Assembly: GCF_022581195.2 (NCBI RefSeq)
Contig: NC_061467.1
Span: forward strand, 1,550,001-1,614,000
DNA: 64,000 nucleotides
Source: Helicoverpa zea
Taxonomy: Eukaryota; Arthropoda; Insecta; Lepidoptera; Noctuidae
Reading direction: 5' to 3'
Part shown: positions 24,701-39,700 of the stretch, one piece after another
Layout: each line of letters starts with the position of its first letter
How positions within the stretch are numbered: the stretch's first letter is position 1
Notes under the pieces: generated by a model
What the model was told of the DNA's origin: nothing
What the model saw: only the letters and a program-made list of their open reading frames with translations
The model's database searches: none
Translations under genes and position numbers: made by a program

Positions 24701-27700
24701 GTATTTATTATTAAAACATAAACAACATAAATTTTTATTTTGCTTTTTTTTATTTTTTAGCGGTAACCCTGAACATTCTTGGCGCGTAATCAGCATTTAA
24801 AATTTTGTTTATATTTTTTTGTATTAAATCAATTTAAACTATTAAAATGGTGAAAAAGTGTTGCGTTTCTACTTGCAAAAGTGAATCCTATGGTGGTTGC
24901 AATATATCGTTCCACAGGTTAGCTAATAATAACATTTTCGTAAACCAAACAACTAGGGTGCCCATGAATTCTTGTAACGAGTCGAAATATGGGTGATGGA
25001 TTTTAAAACTGTTGTACCATTGTTATAGCTTCCCAAAAAATGAAGAAAGGCGACATAAATGGCTCAGCAGTCTATATATGAAGTAGAAATACAAAAAAAA
25101 CAGTCTTCACTTCGAATCTTCCTGCTTTTATACTGCTAATTTCCGCTAATTATTAAAGCCTTCATTAGTATCTTAAGGTCACTAACTGCGTAAGTTAAAA
25201 CTTCAATACTAATCTGTGTTTAATAATCTTAGGAAATTCGGATTTGTCTCACATAGCTTAATCTCATAGTCACCCTATTAGAAAGGGACAGACAGCCTCC
25301 GTACTAACTGTTTCACTCGGCTCGTTTTTTGGGTTTATATGCGCAGTCCTGTTTACTAATATTATGTCTATGGTCGTGCGTGCGTGCGTGACGTGTTGTG
25401 CCGAAAAAAAAAAAAAATGATATAACTGATTGTAATTGTATGTTCGTGACCCCATATTTTACCTTAATTAACCCTTAAGTATAAAAATTAAAGGGTTTAT
25501 TAACATTTACTATTATAAAGCGAAAGTAACTCTGTCTTTGGCATTCAGGCCAAAACTACTGAAGAATTTAACTTATATACGGTACACAAACAGTCGTAGG
25601 CTACTTTTAACTTTTACCCGTTTGGGAAAAGTAGATCTTCCGGAATGGTTTAAACTATGGGAGCAGTAAGTTTTAATTAAGTATCTATTACTATCAGATA
25701 CTTACTTTTTAAATATTGAAAAGAATATTGAAAATTTACTGCTAGTAAAATCTATTACTATCAGATACTTAGCAGAAACTGCAGACGACTTGAAACGCTA
25801 CTGAACTGGAATCTTGATAGAACGTTGTGGAACTCAAGATCTACTCGACATAGATAAGATATTGAAGTCAGTCTACGGTTTATCAGCTTTTCAGACTCAG
25901 TTTCATTCTTGAATACACAATGGCTAAATATTTAAGTCCTCTATTCTACTGTCTGCTGTTTTGCTCTTCATTAGGTATCTGAAAAAATCAAGTCTTCAAC
26001 TTTTCTATATACAATACTGAAGTACCTAGGTACTTATTTAAGGTACTATTTTATCATGTTCTTATTTCAGTTAATAAGCACTGAATTCTGATACAATATA
26101 AGGATTTAGATACTAATCAACTTTTATTTTAATTATGATTTGTAATAAGTTGGATGGGGTTGGAAGGCGCAAAGTTTATTTAAGTTAAAGAAAGATTACA
26201 CGTTTAGAAATACTTCAACAAAACACATAACCGATATTGTAAACTTACAAAATAAAATCGTCCATAAACACTGTCTCCTTCAAAATATAAAAATTATAGA
26301 AAAAAAGTAAAAAATGTCACAATAAATTCTCTTTCGTATCACGTACTCGCACGACCTTGGTCTCCGTCTGTTGAACCGGTCGCATCTGGCATTCTCCACC
26401 TTGCTGTGAATCACTTACTGGATCATACCACTTTCTGCAGTCGGTTATGTCATGATTTACAAATTGCATTGAATTGAGGCAGGATGTATGCTCATTGTTC
26501 AGATATTACGTGACTTGATAAGTGTGACGTTTTGATAAGCAAAATAAGTGCGTCAAGCTGTTGCAAGATGTGATGTAACAAAAATACATTATATTGGTTC
26601 CCCTGAGACCTAATATTCTATGTTTTTTATTCTACAAGTAAAGATTTGTCAACCTAGACTGACAGAACAATTTTCTAATCATATAGCTTCTGCCAGCGCA
26701 GTGGTTTCGGGAAGAAGCCTCCGGTAGGCTTTTACCGACTCGATAAAAGGACCACCTAGATATCTAACTGTGAAATACTCTGGAAAGCAAATTCATCAGC
26801 TTTATTAGGTACTATTCCGCCTTTGTAAACAGTAGCACAATCAGGCTACTACTTCAGGAACTCTATCATGAAGGTTTGTTTACAAGAAGTTTAGTAACGC
26901 AATCACATTTAGGATGAATGAGAGCTCATTGTCTGTGCCAAATGACGGCACTGAGTGAAAAGATTGCATCAAAGCAGCTATGATGATGACATATTTGAGC
27001 CTCATTATACAAATTGCTGTTTCTGCACTTACAAAGATCATTCTCAATTATCAACGCCATATTATTATGCCTCTTTTTCCTAAGATGGTCCTTTTCTTTC
27101 TAGGTAGATTTATTTAATCATCGCATAATGTCTCCAGAGACAATAAAAGTCCTAGCATCTGTTTCGAAATAACCACAGGTTATCCTCATAAAAATCTGTG
27201 ACATCACCATTTCTCACGCAATTACTGTGAGGTGATGAAAAAAAACACATTTAAAAATAAAGAATATGGTGTAGGTTTTTCTGAAAATAAATACAAACGT
27301 GTACTCAGAAGAGTAGGTAGGTACACATCAGTTAGATAAAACTTTAATGACTGTAATTGTGAAGGCCCATCATTATGTTGAACCGAGATATGAAATATGT
27401 AGGTATCTAGACAGTTTATTTTACCGTCTACATGCATTAAGTATATGTCTAGACTTCTAGAGATAACTTCTTTCATGACTGAAAAACGTGCCCATAATTT
27501 ATGCACATTAATTAGTCATTCAGGGTCGATTTCAAAAATCAAATAAATTAGGTTTCTTAAAAGAAGAAGTGAAGAGAACATTAAATTCCACCCTATGTTT
27601 AATTTTCTGTCCCATAAATTGAGAACTTTTTACTAAGGGTGGATTGCACCATTTAACTGTAACGATAACCAAACCATAACCAACCATTAAATTCCCGCCC

Positions 27701-30700
27701 ATTGGTCTAATCGTTGATTTGATCAGCTGATTATCACTTGGTTATCGTTATAGTTAAATAGTGCAATCTACCCACCTAGTATACTACTCTTAAAAATTAT
27801 ATTCAGCAGTCAAGTTCTGCAATTTCATAAAGTTCCAGCGAATTGTTTCTATCAGAGTTCTTATTCATAGATGCATAGATTTTAGAGCACTTCTACCATT
27901 GATACTGGACCAGCGGGTTATTATTGCAGCAATTACTCGTACTTACATTGTAAGATGTGTTTAGGTACCTACGTCTATGTGAAAGAGATGTTGAGACGGC
28001 CTAACGATAAACTGAAAATCGTGGAAGAATTATTACACCACTTCTCTTAAGTCTTGTGCAATGTAAATACCTATTTAGGAAAAACTTATTTCACGGTCTT
28101 CAGTAGGTATGTACTGTAATAATTGCTTTCAAGTCCTTCCTTATAAAGAAAATATTTTATCAGTCTTGAACATTTTCAGAAACTGAGAGTCAGAGAAATA
28201 TATCGACAATACGTCAGACAAATATGTAATCTAAAAACAGTCAAGTTTATCTTAAGTCTATTATTCCACGTAACAACCATTCTACGGAACAAATACAAAA
28301 TACAAACTTCGTGCAATCCGCGTTTATCAATGGCCGCCATTATGTTTTAGCCTAGGTTCGCCTAGGTCAATAAACTGTGCACACAATGGGCTGTAATCGA
28401 CCGATAGCAACGTTATGAAACCTTATCGGTATCGCAGTGAGAACTACCACCTGTTAGGCTGTATATCTGCGTTGCTTGTGCCTTTATTGTGGTCTGGAAG
28501 GTACCTAATATTAGATGTATTGCGAAGTCAAGTATGGTTACTGTAAATAAATCATCATCTCTCTGCCCTTGTCCTTAATTTATTTCAGCTAAACTCCTAT
28601 GTCCATAGAATATCAGTCCAAAAAAATAGCTTCATGATAATTTCGCAGTCTGAAAACGTGGATAATCTTCATAGACAAGCTTTGTATGGATAGCTAGCTC
28701 TATCCTTAAAATGTTCAAATTAAATATTTTGGTATTTTTACAGCTAAAACCAGTCTGTAGGTGTAGCCTATTCTGCCTATTTACATTAAAAACTTAAATA
28801 CTGTCTCTAGACAGTGAATCAAAAAATCCACCTAAATAACAATTACATAATTTACTATCAAAACATATTTTAAATAACGAGTCTTAATTATTGTTTAAAT
28901 ATGCACATAAACATTAATAAATAAAAGTTATATAATAACGTAATCTGTACATTACAAAGTACAAACTCCAAGAGATTGATTGGAGGTAAACAGTTGTCTA
29001 TGTAACGTAATTTGTTATCGTTGAAACAACAATAATTATTAATTAGAAATAACTGGTTGCACTTTGAGTTATCAGTCAACTTACTTTTGTAATTTATAGT
29101 AGCTTAAAAATCTATTAGATAAATACCTAAATATAGTACCTAGACTATATGTATATTGTTAAGTTAAGATTGCTTTTGCTACAAAAATATTAAAAAAATA
29201 AATACGAATAACAGGTAGGTACCTAATATTGGGTATGATTTCCTATAATAAACGCCAAGTTTCTACAGCGAAGCCTGGTATTCAATAATATCTAATAATC
29301 TTGTTTCGACAGTCCGCATTACACCAATCACTCCACGATGCAGCCAATAATTGAATATTCCTGAATTTGCCTGAAGTCAAAGATTAATGAATTTCAGTGC
29401 AAACCCGTATATTCTGAATCTTTGGCATAATATAGTTGTTTGCTATTGTTTTCCTCTGGTGCTTATCACATAATATTATAGACGATAATTTCTGACTAAA
29501 CATTAGATGACAAGTGAGAGGTAAACATAAAATATTATCTTTATTTCAAAGATATGTCTATGTTATGCTAACCTTTATCTTTTATTAGATATGTGGTCAC
29601 AGCCCGTCATAACAAAAATAAAAATTTATAATCGATAAGGAAAACTCGTTAAACAAGATATTTATCAAATAAAAAAGCGTCAGACCTAAAATGCAACCTT
29701 GGGGCACTCTCAAACGAATGTTCGAAAACAGACTTCTCTAACAATATATTGCAAATAATTCTCAATTATTGCATTTTTTTAATACATAGAAATGAATGTG
29801 TAATGTTAATTTTATGTTTTTGTACTATATTTGTTGTAAATTCCTGTGTCTGACGATGTCGGAGGCCGGATGCAAGTAGGCTGCAATTTCCTTGATGATC
29901 CAATTCATTACCGCCTCTGTTGTTTCTCCATATAAGTACTTGAGACTGCAGTTATCTAGCTCGTCTGAGACGGTTTAACAGGCCTTCGCAGTGCAATAAC
30001 CCGGCCATGTGAACATTTTACAGTGTTAATCCTGTCTCTATTATTGAAGTATGAGGTACTTACTATTATTAGGTAATACCATTTAGTTTCTATAAAATAA
30101 CTTTTGGGCACAATATTTTTAAAATATTCACCTGACTGTGACATATGTATGACCATACTAGGAATTATAAGTGCTGACCGCAAAAAGAAATACTGACGAT
30201 TTGGATGAAGTTATAATTCTCATTAGATGACAAAAACCTATTCCTAGACTGCATGTGCCGCTACTCTACCACGTGTTGCATAAATATGCCTTAAGTTCAA
30301 TGGCCAAAAGGACGGTCAAAATGTCTTTGGCAGAAAACCTAAGAATGCAATAATAAAAAATAGGGCATTCGAAGAAGTCTGACAGCAAATTAATAATGAT
30401 TACTCCATCAAATAAGAAATTGGCAATGCAAAAAAACATGATACAAGCTAGGGATTCTATTGGTGTCACACTCTTCATAAGAGCAATAAATCCATACCCA
30501 GAACCATAATTTTCATATGACTTTCCACTGACGAGAAGTTAAAAAAGACTCTTCCTTCCACCATTTATCAGCTACATTTACATTACATATAAGTACATTT
30601 ATCTTATCCAAACGATCCACAACGTATACTCTTTTTATTCATTTACGAAATATATCTGTTTTTATACTTAAATAGTAGGTACGTATTTGTATGAGTGTTC

Positions 30701-33700
30701 TTTATTGAAGTAGCTTCCAATTTATCATGTACGTAGGTATATCCGACCTTCCGTCTGATTGCCCTATCAGGCACGTGGCGGCATGACATGAGTTGACGAG
30801 CAAACAATTATGTCAAGTGCCCTCGTGACCTTTGCCAAGTAATTACTTAATTAAACTTTGTTTTAATACGCTATTACTAAAGTAATGAGTTCTTGTTCGA
30901 AAACATAGTTAGTAAGAATATCAGTTTACTATTCAGATGTCTGGTGGTCATTAATCATTATTGCTATGGTTAGTTATGTAAGGAAAGGGATATAAATATG
31001 AAAAGAAACAAATGGTAATGAAATTACAGTCTCTTTAATTTATTAGCTCATGAAGTCTTAAATGAAACCAGCTCGTGGAGTTGTATTGCCAGAAATCATA
31101 ACAACGCCATCATTTATCTTCATAAATTACGTTAAAAAAACCCCATCACCTCTCTCTCAATTTTCCATAGAGCCGTGCTCCCTTATATCACGGTAAAGTA
31201 TCTAATACAGGTGCATAGACAATATGAAAAGGTTGAATATATCAGAGAGTAGCTTTCAGGAAACTACTCTCTTATATGTATACATAAACAGGTTTAAACT
31301 TATGGAAAATCTTGAACATCTAACCTCTGCAGTATCCAACTCCACAAAGCCGGAAATTAAAGTCATCTTAGTCATGTAGACTTGGATCTTAAGACACATC
31401 CCTGGCAGAGAGAGCTAACATTCAAGAGATAGGCGTGTCAGACTCGGCCCAAAATGATGCTCTATTGATGCTGCTATTTATATCTCACGAGTGCGTCAAT
31501 TGTTATAAACGTGATTATGGAATGCTCGTTGGTAAATCTACGTATGTAATTAAATTCATTTAAGGGCATCGTGGGTATTAGTGTAAACAAGTAAACCTAT
31601 TGTGTATTACTTACCTACTTAGAACATGGGTTCTTAACATCCCTGTAACTTTTACATGAAATCATCAGATTTGAGCGACTTGGGCCACGTGACTCTCAAA
31701 GATCTTTATTGGATTTAGACTTCCGAGGTAATCCATGAATTTTGGCTCTTAACTTTCCCATAAAATCATTAGATTACCACCGATAGGGGAGCTCCCCATT
31801 TGTTGTCTATGCTTCGTTCATAAACTGCAAAGCCAGCAACTTCAAACAACCCGGAATATTCATTATAACGATATTATTCATTACAACGATATTATTATTA
31901 GAAAAGTACTATAATAAGTACAGTCAACTGACGAGTCGAAATTGACGCAATGTCAAGGGCAAGCAATGACGTAGCCAACTGCGAACTAAATTAGCGCGTC
32001 CCACCCACCGTACATCGTTCACTTTCATTCAAAGAGCCGGCGTGACAAGTGACGTCACAAATGTATTGGTAGCACGGCGTAAGGAAAGAGAACAGAGATG
32101 ATATAATGCAGGTAGGTCAGGCGCCTTCTGTTTGGTCAAATTCGCACGCTGGGCATGACCAAAACGATCAGGTATGAGTGAATTAATGAGGTTCGGGTTC
32201 TTTAAGACATCTGTCAATGACTTTTGATATAACAAAAAATGGTCGAGTCCTAAGAAGGCGGATAGCGGCGAAAGCAATAACATTTCTCGTCCCCCGCTCA
32301 CCCGTATTTTGGCACGCTATTTGCTTAGGCGATTTCCGATATGGCACCTCCGCTAGTCATTTTGTTCTCCATGGACGTCACAAATGTCTTGGTAAACAAT
32401 TGACAGTCAATTTGCACGTTAGCGCCTTCAGATGCGGAGTAGCAACGTCAGACTAAAATAATGGAAACCTTTTTCTGCCAGCACAGTTCAGTGTAACTGG
32501 AAATACTGGAATCGATTTATGCGAATGAGGTCGGTTAAAATAAATGGGTCACGAATTGCTTGCAAGTGTACAGAAGAAAATTGAATGTGAACGGCAAAGG
32601 TACACTAGAGCCATCTAGCTTGACAGTATCGAACTAACATTGGTCCTTCTTCTTTGTATTTCGCTCACAAGAAGACGGTTTATTATGGCCAGTCTCTGAT
32701 AGCCTACCAGGTCCTTATCGGACAAATAAACTATAACTTTTGGTTCCACAGGTCTCAGATAGCAATATCTGGCAGAAATTAGAAGCGGCCATACCTGGCA
32801 GATAACTAACTGACATTTTATCAGTTACCAGTGAAATCTTGCCTTAGCATCATTGTAGTTATAAGTTCGGCCATTCAGAGAATGCGTTCCTGACACGTCG
32901 CGATTGAACTGACGACGTAACTACATTCATTGATTATTGATATAATAATGTTGTTTTAATGCTCCTCAATTGTTAAAACGGTAAACAACCAGCAAAAATA
33001 TTTTTATCGTAACTGCAACGCCATTGCAAAGTTACGTCGTCAGTTCAATCGCGACGTGTCAGGAACGCATTCTCTGAATGGCCGAACATACAAGATAATT
33101 ATTAAGTAGAAAAATCTTACCTGCGAGACAAAGATTAATCGGTATTAATAATTCAAGTATTCTAAATTGCGTACATAACTACAGGTTGATTTAAATGTGA
33201 CATAAAAAGTAATCCGTATATTTTATTGGGGTGAATATTTTTTGTCTGTCTGCACGTGGAAATCGTTAGTAAAGCCGTGATAATAAAGAACAAAAATACT
33301 AACATGATTAGAAAGAGCAACCAGGTAGAGTCAACATAGTAAACTTGCTGATAATATAATCTGTCAATAACGAAGTACCTACGCTTAAACAGGAGGCAAT
33401 AAAAAAAAATCTTTTGAGACCTCAGAAACATCGAACGGACCATGCATCGTTATCGTCAGCCTTATTCCTGGGCACCAGCCTCTTGTCACATAAGTAAAGA
33501 CTGCTCAAATCCATCCGATTTCTTCATGAGGTTTTTTCTTCTATATTAGGTATAAGGTAATCGCGCCTAAGACACAATTAGGTAGTTAATAGTTTAGTTG
33601 CACTACGCCCACTACCGCCTACACTGACCCGCCCGTACTTGAAACATTTAATTTTCCTTCTTCAATAAAACTCTTTTCATACTTTTTGTTAGTTTCCAGA

Positions 33701-36700
33701 CTCTTTACTAGCGCTTTTCCGGTTCAAAGATGTATTATCTCGAAAGATTGATATCTCCCGCAATGCGATAGGTATTGATTCGTGGCAAAAGGACCCGATA
33801 AGCTGATAATAAGCTGTAGCCAGCCGGCTTAAGCCGGTTTCGCACCTAAACCAATTTTCGTGAATTACATCCGATTATTGAAAACCTAGTAGAGCCTGAG
33901 AATAGCACACATGAAATAGTCATCAGGGGCCCGATTCTCCTAATTTTACTTAAGCGCCATTCGATTCACGCTCGACTCGATTCGACTGAGATCCAATCCC
34001 GACTCGATTACGATTGAAGCGTATGTGGCATTCCGCTATTTTTTCTTAGAAATAAACGTTTTTATCCTTTTCTGTCATTCAATAATGAATCATTTTGTCT
34101 GCAAATGATTTACGATTGCAAAATGATTGTACAGCAAACTACCGTATAGACCAAAATCACCAAAATAGCAGACCAATCGCACACCAATCAAATGTCAATC
34201 GAATACGATTGGTCTTTTATTAGTAGCAGAATGCCCGATATGGTTAAAACTGCTATTGCGATCATATTGCGATTCGATTTCTATTCGATTTTGACATTAT
34301 TAACTTAGGAGAATCGGGCCCCTGAAAACTGCAAATCCAATTTCAGCTATCCACAGGTTTTCAGATTTAAATACTTTCCTTGAGGGTAGCTCTTGTTGTA
34401 GAACGTAAGTTTGTTTTGTCAGTTAGATAAGATTTTTATTTGGGTTCACTGTAGAAACAGCTGCTATTTTTAATCGTTGTCTATTTAGATAAAAAATATA
34501 AAAAAACAATGACGATGATAACTTTATTAGTACGGGTAACAACCAACGACATCTGTGAAGCCACAGTAACACTAAGTTAAGAACTAATATTAGCCATATT
34601 TAGAAGTTATTCAGATCCAGTATTTTGTGGACTTAGGAATGATTAGTTATAATGGCGCCGTGGAAAAATTATGAGCTGTTATCATGCAATTTATGTAAAG
34701 GTTATCGTTTGCATGTCGTCAACTGGCTTCATCAACACACGGCGTGATCTCTGACGCATTTCTCTCGCAACCAATATTACAGAGGTTACATTTGTCGTAA
34801 TCTTTAACACATAAATCTAGTACACTCTAACTAATTAAGTACACAGACGAACTTATCTTAATAAGAACGATATGTTATATTTGGGTGCTATGTATTTAAC
34901 TGATAAAAACATATTTATGCTGATCTTTTGGTGATAATTAATAAATGAAATACTGACAATTTTTTGACATAAATTACATCCAAATATAATCCAAACAATC
35001 ACGATTGAGGAGTTTTACAGACCAAAAAGGTAAATCATAAGAAAAAGTTTAAAATGGTACTGGCTGAAATAATACTAGCTGAAAAGGCTCTTGTCTATTA
35101 CTATTAAATCAACTGTCAGATGAATGTCATGTCAATCGATTTAATCGTTGACTTTGACAGTTCGCGTATTGCCGTCGGCGGAGTTGATCGAGTGCGAATT
35201 AATTCAATTTATTGAATAAAAAAACGTATTTATTTCTCCATCAAGGCTAGTATAAAATCGAGCTTGATATGGATACCGAAGACAACCGCGCCGAAGGTTG
35301 GAAGTACCTCAACAAGCAGTATTTTGGTGATGGTTAGTAAAAACTCTAGTTTCGCGAATTCCGTGGGAGAATTTAGCAGTAGTTTACATGCTGTCGTCAC
35401 AAGGACGCACATATTTCTTATGGCGACGAGTTCTTCACATCCAGTTTGTTAGAACTTGTATTAAAATAATTTTTTAACCAGGAAGTGTTGACTTCATGGG
35501 GTGTAGGCTAGGCAATTGATTATCCGTGTTAATAGATTATTATCAGTTAGATATACGTGATAATCGAATTATCTGGTCGGCTATAGCTATCAGATAGGCG
35601 TTAAATAGCGTTAGAACAGTATTGTATGTTTAGATGAGTGTGCAGTAATATTCTGATAGCACTCTACAAGTTGTGGTAATCAATCAAAACTTTGGATAGG
35701 ACTACATTGAATAATAGGTGGATTTTCTTCCAAACCACTGTCTGTCTGGATATTTTATCAATCAATATTTTAAATATCTATATTGCAATATAGGTATTTA
35801 GAATATGAATGGTCCCTATCAACTTAGCTGACTCAAACAAATATCTATTTCATTGGCTGCATCTGCATAGAATATTAATTTGAATCAAAAGAAATGGCTT
35901 TAATTCCTAGTCAGCCAATAAAAAAACATTCATTCCAAAGACATTCATAATGTTATATTTTCTCAAGTGATAAGAAGCTCAGATAATTACACATTCTGCC
36001 TCTAGCTGATTAAAACCTGCAAGCATAGACTAGATAACTTGCAAGAAGTTTTAATATCTCATTGATTTATTATGTTCAACTGTGTGACCTATAAAAATGC
36101 TTGCTGACCTTGTATGATATTATTGATTTTGTAATTATATTCATGTTCCGTGGAAGTTTTAAATTATGCTGCTGAGTTTTAAAACAGGAACCTGTTATGA
36201 ACATTTCAATCGTGTTTATTTTTATTGCCTTTGTCCTGTTCTACATAAGCTATGATACAATAGTGGGTTGTACTGATAACTGAAATCTATTTCTGGAAAA
36301 TATTAAGATTTATATTAATCTAAATTGTTTCAAGAACAAAATAAATTTCGTATTTTCTGATCCAAATAATTAAAGATAATATAAAATATACAACAGACAT
36401 GAATATGATTATAATTACACATAAGTAAATTGGTTAACAGTATACTTGTTTGTGCAAAAAATAAGTTAAGAGAGCAGTACTCATAATGTATGCAAACTTT
36501 ATTGATGCCAACAGTCAACAGAGATAGCAAAACATGAGCATAGACTATCACTTATATCATAAAACTAAGCATAAACAAGTACTTATTAGATGATAACCTC
36601 CTGCGGGTACATACCTACCTCACATCACATGTTTTGCTTGTAAACATACCAGTTTATTAATAGATAAAAATTATTATTACGTCAAATAACTTTGTACTGT

Positions 36701-39700
36701 TTTGGTAGGTTTTCATACTATCTGATTACAACAGTAGACAAAATCATAACTATTTTTAAATGTATTCAAAAAAGAAGGTTTTCATTTAACTGTGTATATT
36801 TTATATTCCATTAAAGTTCAGAAATAATCATAACTATTTATATTGGTTCATCATCCTCCATCCTTCGAGCCTTTTCCCAAACTATGTTGGGGTCGGCTTC
36901 CAGTCTAACCGGATTCAGCTGAGTACCAGTGCTTTACAAGAAGCGACTGCCTATCTGACCTCCTCAACCCAGTTACCCGGGCAACCCGATACCCCTTGAT
37001 TAGACTGGTGTCACACTTACTGGCTTCTGACTACCCGTAACGACTGCCAAGGATGTTCAATGACAGCCGGGACCTACAGTTTAACGTGCCATCCGAAACA
37101 CAGTCATTGGTGTCTAAGGTATATTTAGAAAGTACATACAAAGTTAGAAAAGTTGCATTGGTACTTGCCTGACCTGGAATCGAACCCGCACCCTCTTACT
37201 CGAGAGGTTGGTTCTTTGCCCACTAGGCCACCACGACTTACCTATTGATGATTTTATATTCCTTTAAAGGTCAGAAATAATCATAACTATTTATATTGGT
37301 TGCTATGAAAAAAGTCTTTCATAAACAGTAGCATAATTTTTCAAGCATTTTTCATTCATCTAACAAGTGCACTGAGCAAACATTTAATTTATCTATGTTC
37401 TCTTACACTATAACAATGAAGGCAATAGCTTCATCAAACACGTCATGCTACATCTGCAGTATCATAAACAATCTGTCTATAAACAAGAAAATATCTGTAC
37501 ATGATGCAGATACAATAGTTTAACAATTACTATGGATTGTATCTATGTAAGATATAATGCAGGACAGAAATTGAAACTTGATACTAGCCCCTCATTAGAC
37601 TGACTGATTAACCACTTAGTCAATGTGACAGGTATATTATGAAGAATATGGATGTAATTTTTTATCCATGTTCTAAGACTCCTCTTTCAAGATTTTATTC
37701 CCATATCAACGAATATATAAGTTTGAAATATGTACCATGTAAGCCTAAACAAAGGCCACCAATTTCATCTCAATATTTTTGCAACAGGAAAAATTACACT
37801 TTTTTAAAAAAGTAAAAGGTCTCATAGACACCTATTACAGGTGTTACAGGGAAATAAAGATACTTGAAGTATTTTTGTGAATGCATTTAAATGTTTTTTG
37901 TACTAATATATTTTTCTAACAACACATGTCTTCTATTGCAGGTGAACGCGCGAACTATGTGAACATACCGCACGTGATCGCGATGGTGGGCCTGCCCGCC
38001 CGCGGCAAGACCTACATCTCCAAGAAACTCTCCAGATATCTCAACTGGATAGGAATCAATACGAGGGGTGAGTTTAATAGTTCTTAACTAATATATACGA
38101 ATATATTGGGTTAATCTGTACTTGATATTATAAAGCTAATAAAAAGTATAAATCAAGTTCATCAAGAGTTGATTTCGTTGGCGCTAATCTCAGAAACTAT
38201 TGGTCCATTTTCAAAAAATCCTTCAGTGTTAGATTGCGTATTTATTGAGGTAAGGTTGAGGCTCCTTTTTTTCCAGATGCGTGATGTAATTCCCACCGGA
38301 TGCAAGTGAAACCACCTGTAACAGCTCAATTACACCCTAATGAAATTATCCTAGATGTCCAAATTTTTTCCGAGGGATATCTTCGGAGTGGTGTTGTTAC
38401 CACACACCACCTGTCGAACACCGGTGAAGCGGTAGAAAGTCTCAGCTCTTATAACTATACTTATCTCTCATTAACAATTTTCGTACTAAGATTGCCTTCA
38501 ATATTTCGGGAAATCACAAAGCCTTTCCCCCACCTAGGTACAAAGCGCCACAACATCATTAAACTAAATAGACTTCAAACAAGTAGTCCATTGGTGCAGT
38601 ACGGCAGTCACGCGATATCAAATGCGCCGCTATACGTACTTCTGCAGTTAATTGAAGGATTTTAAAATTGCCCTCATGACCTATGTCGTTGACTATAGGT
38701 ATTTATAGTTTATCTGCATTACTGTTATATTCCCTACTGTAGGAACTGAAACGTATGTCAAAGACGCAAATTCTACATAATGGTCTGACCGTTTTTGGTG
38801 CAGTTGACAATTCCCTTGAAAATTGACAATTGTAAACTGCACCCCTATATAATCTGACACCCTCTGTTTTTTTTTTTACAAATGCACCATAGGGCATTGA
38901 ATCAGTCAGCTTAGATTATGTGGTTGTTCTTACCTAGCTAAGTACCTAATCAGTATCAGGATGCCCAGTAAACTTTGTTGAGGACGTCAGATTGTCAGTC
39001 GCTCCATGTAAAGCACTAGTACTCAGCTGCATCCGATGAGACTGGAAGCCGACCCCAACATAACTATGTTGTCCCATGATCCCATCCCCTGTCTGTCTCA
39101 ACTGGGAAAAGGCTAGGGAGATGACCTGCTACCTTAGTACTTCATCCAAATTAAATTAATCGATGATTTTATGGCCAGTTAGGAATAACGTGACACACAA
39201 CGCTTGACGCTTTTAATTTTCCATTAATTGAATGCTCGTCATTACACATAAATAAAATTATTAAAATTAACTGTCACGGTTTCTGCTAAGTAATTGACTA
39301 GTAGGTAGAGTAATATCGTTAAAAACAAACAAGTTTCGAAATAATAACATCAACCTTGAGGTTGCACGTGGTCTCCATGCATTGCGGTGCCAGACAGTCT
39401 TGCCAGATTCGCTTTTCCACATATCTGAATAAATTATGTGCATTTTTTTGCGGCTATTAGAATGAGTACGAAAGGAGGTGGGATGGCTATCAGCAATAAA
39501 CGACAGAGAAAAATATTTTAATGCATTATTTGAGACCGAGATGTCAATAGAGTATTTAACTAAAACAGTAATTTACTAGCAACTCTTAAGAGTTCACAGT
39601 ACAGACAGCTAATTTTAAGCCCCTTTTTCTAAGGCCCGAGTCCCACCGGAATGGCAGCAGCCGGCAGCGACGCGACGAGCACTTTCAGTGTAAAATAATT

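Larger units (their letters stand above)
15725..35268 (+). other. First intron of long PFKFB form: no other host gene seen
   Basis: Apart from the Tc1 transposase and a broken THAP remnant, I see no supportable coding exon in this stretch. The elements recognised in it are listed separately. The sections 16530-20560, 22660-24500, 25670-27620, 27790-32040 and 34330-35160 are AT-rich with only short chance frames. Two GACGTCACAAATGT copies near 32050 and 32374 are the only non-repeat motif that stood out. Confidence 0.55.

Noticed and set aside
25376..25416. Microsatellite (GCGT repeats and an A run)
   Set aside because: Only about four GCGT-like units and one 14-base A run; too short to be notable.
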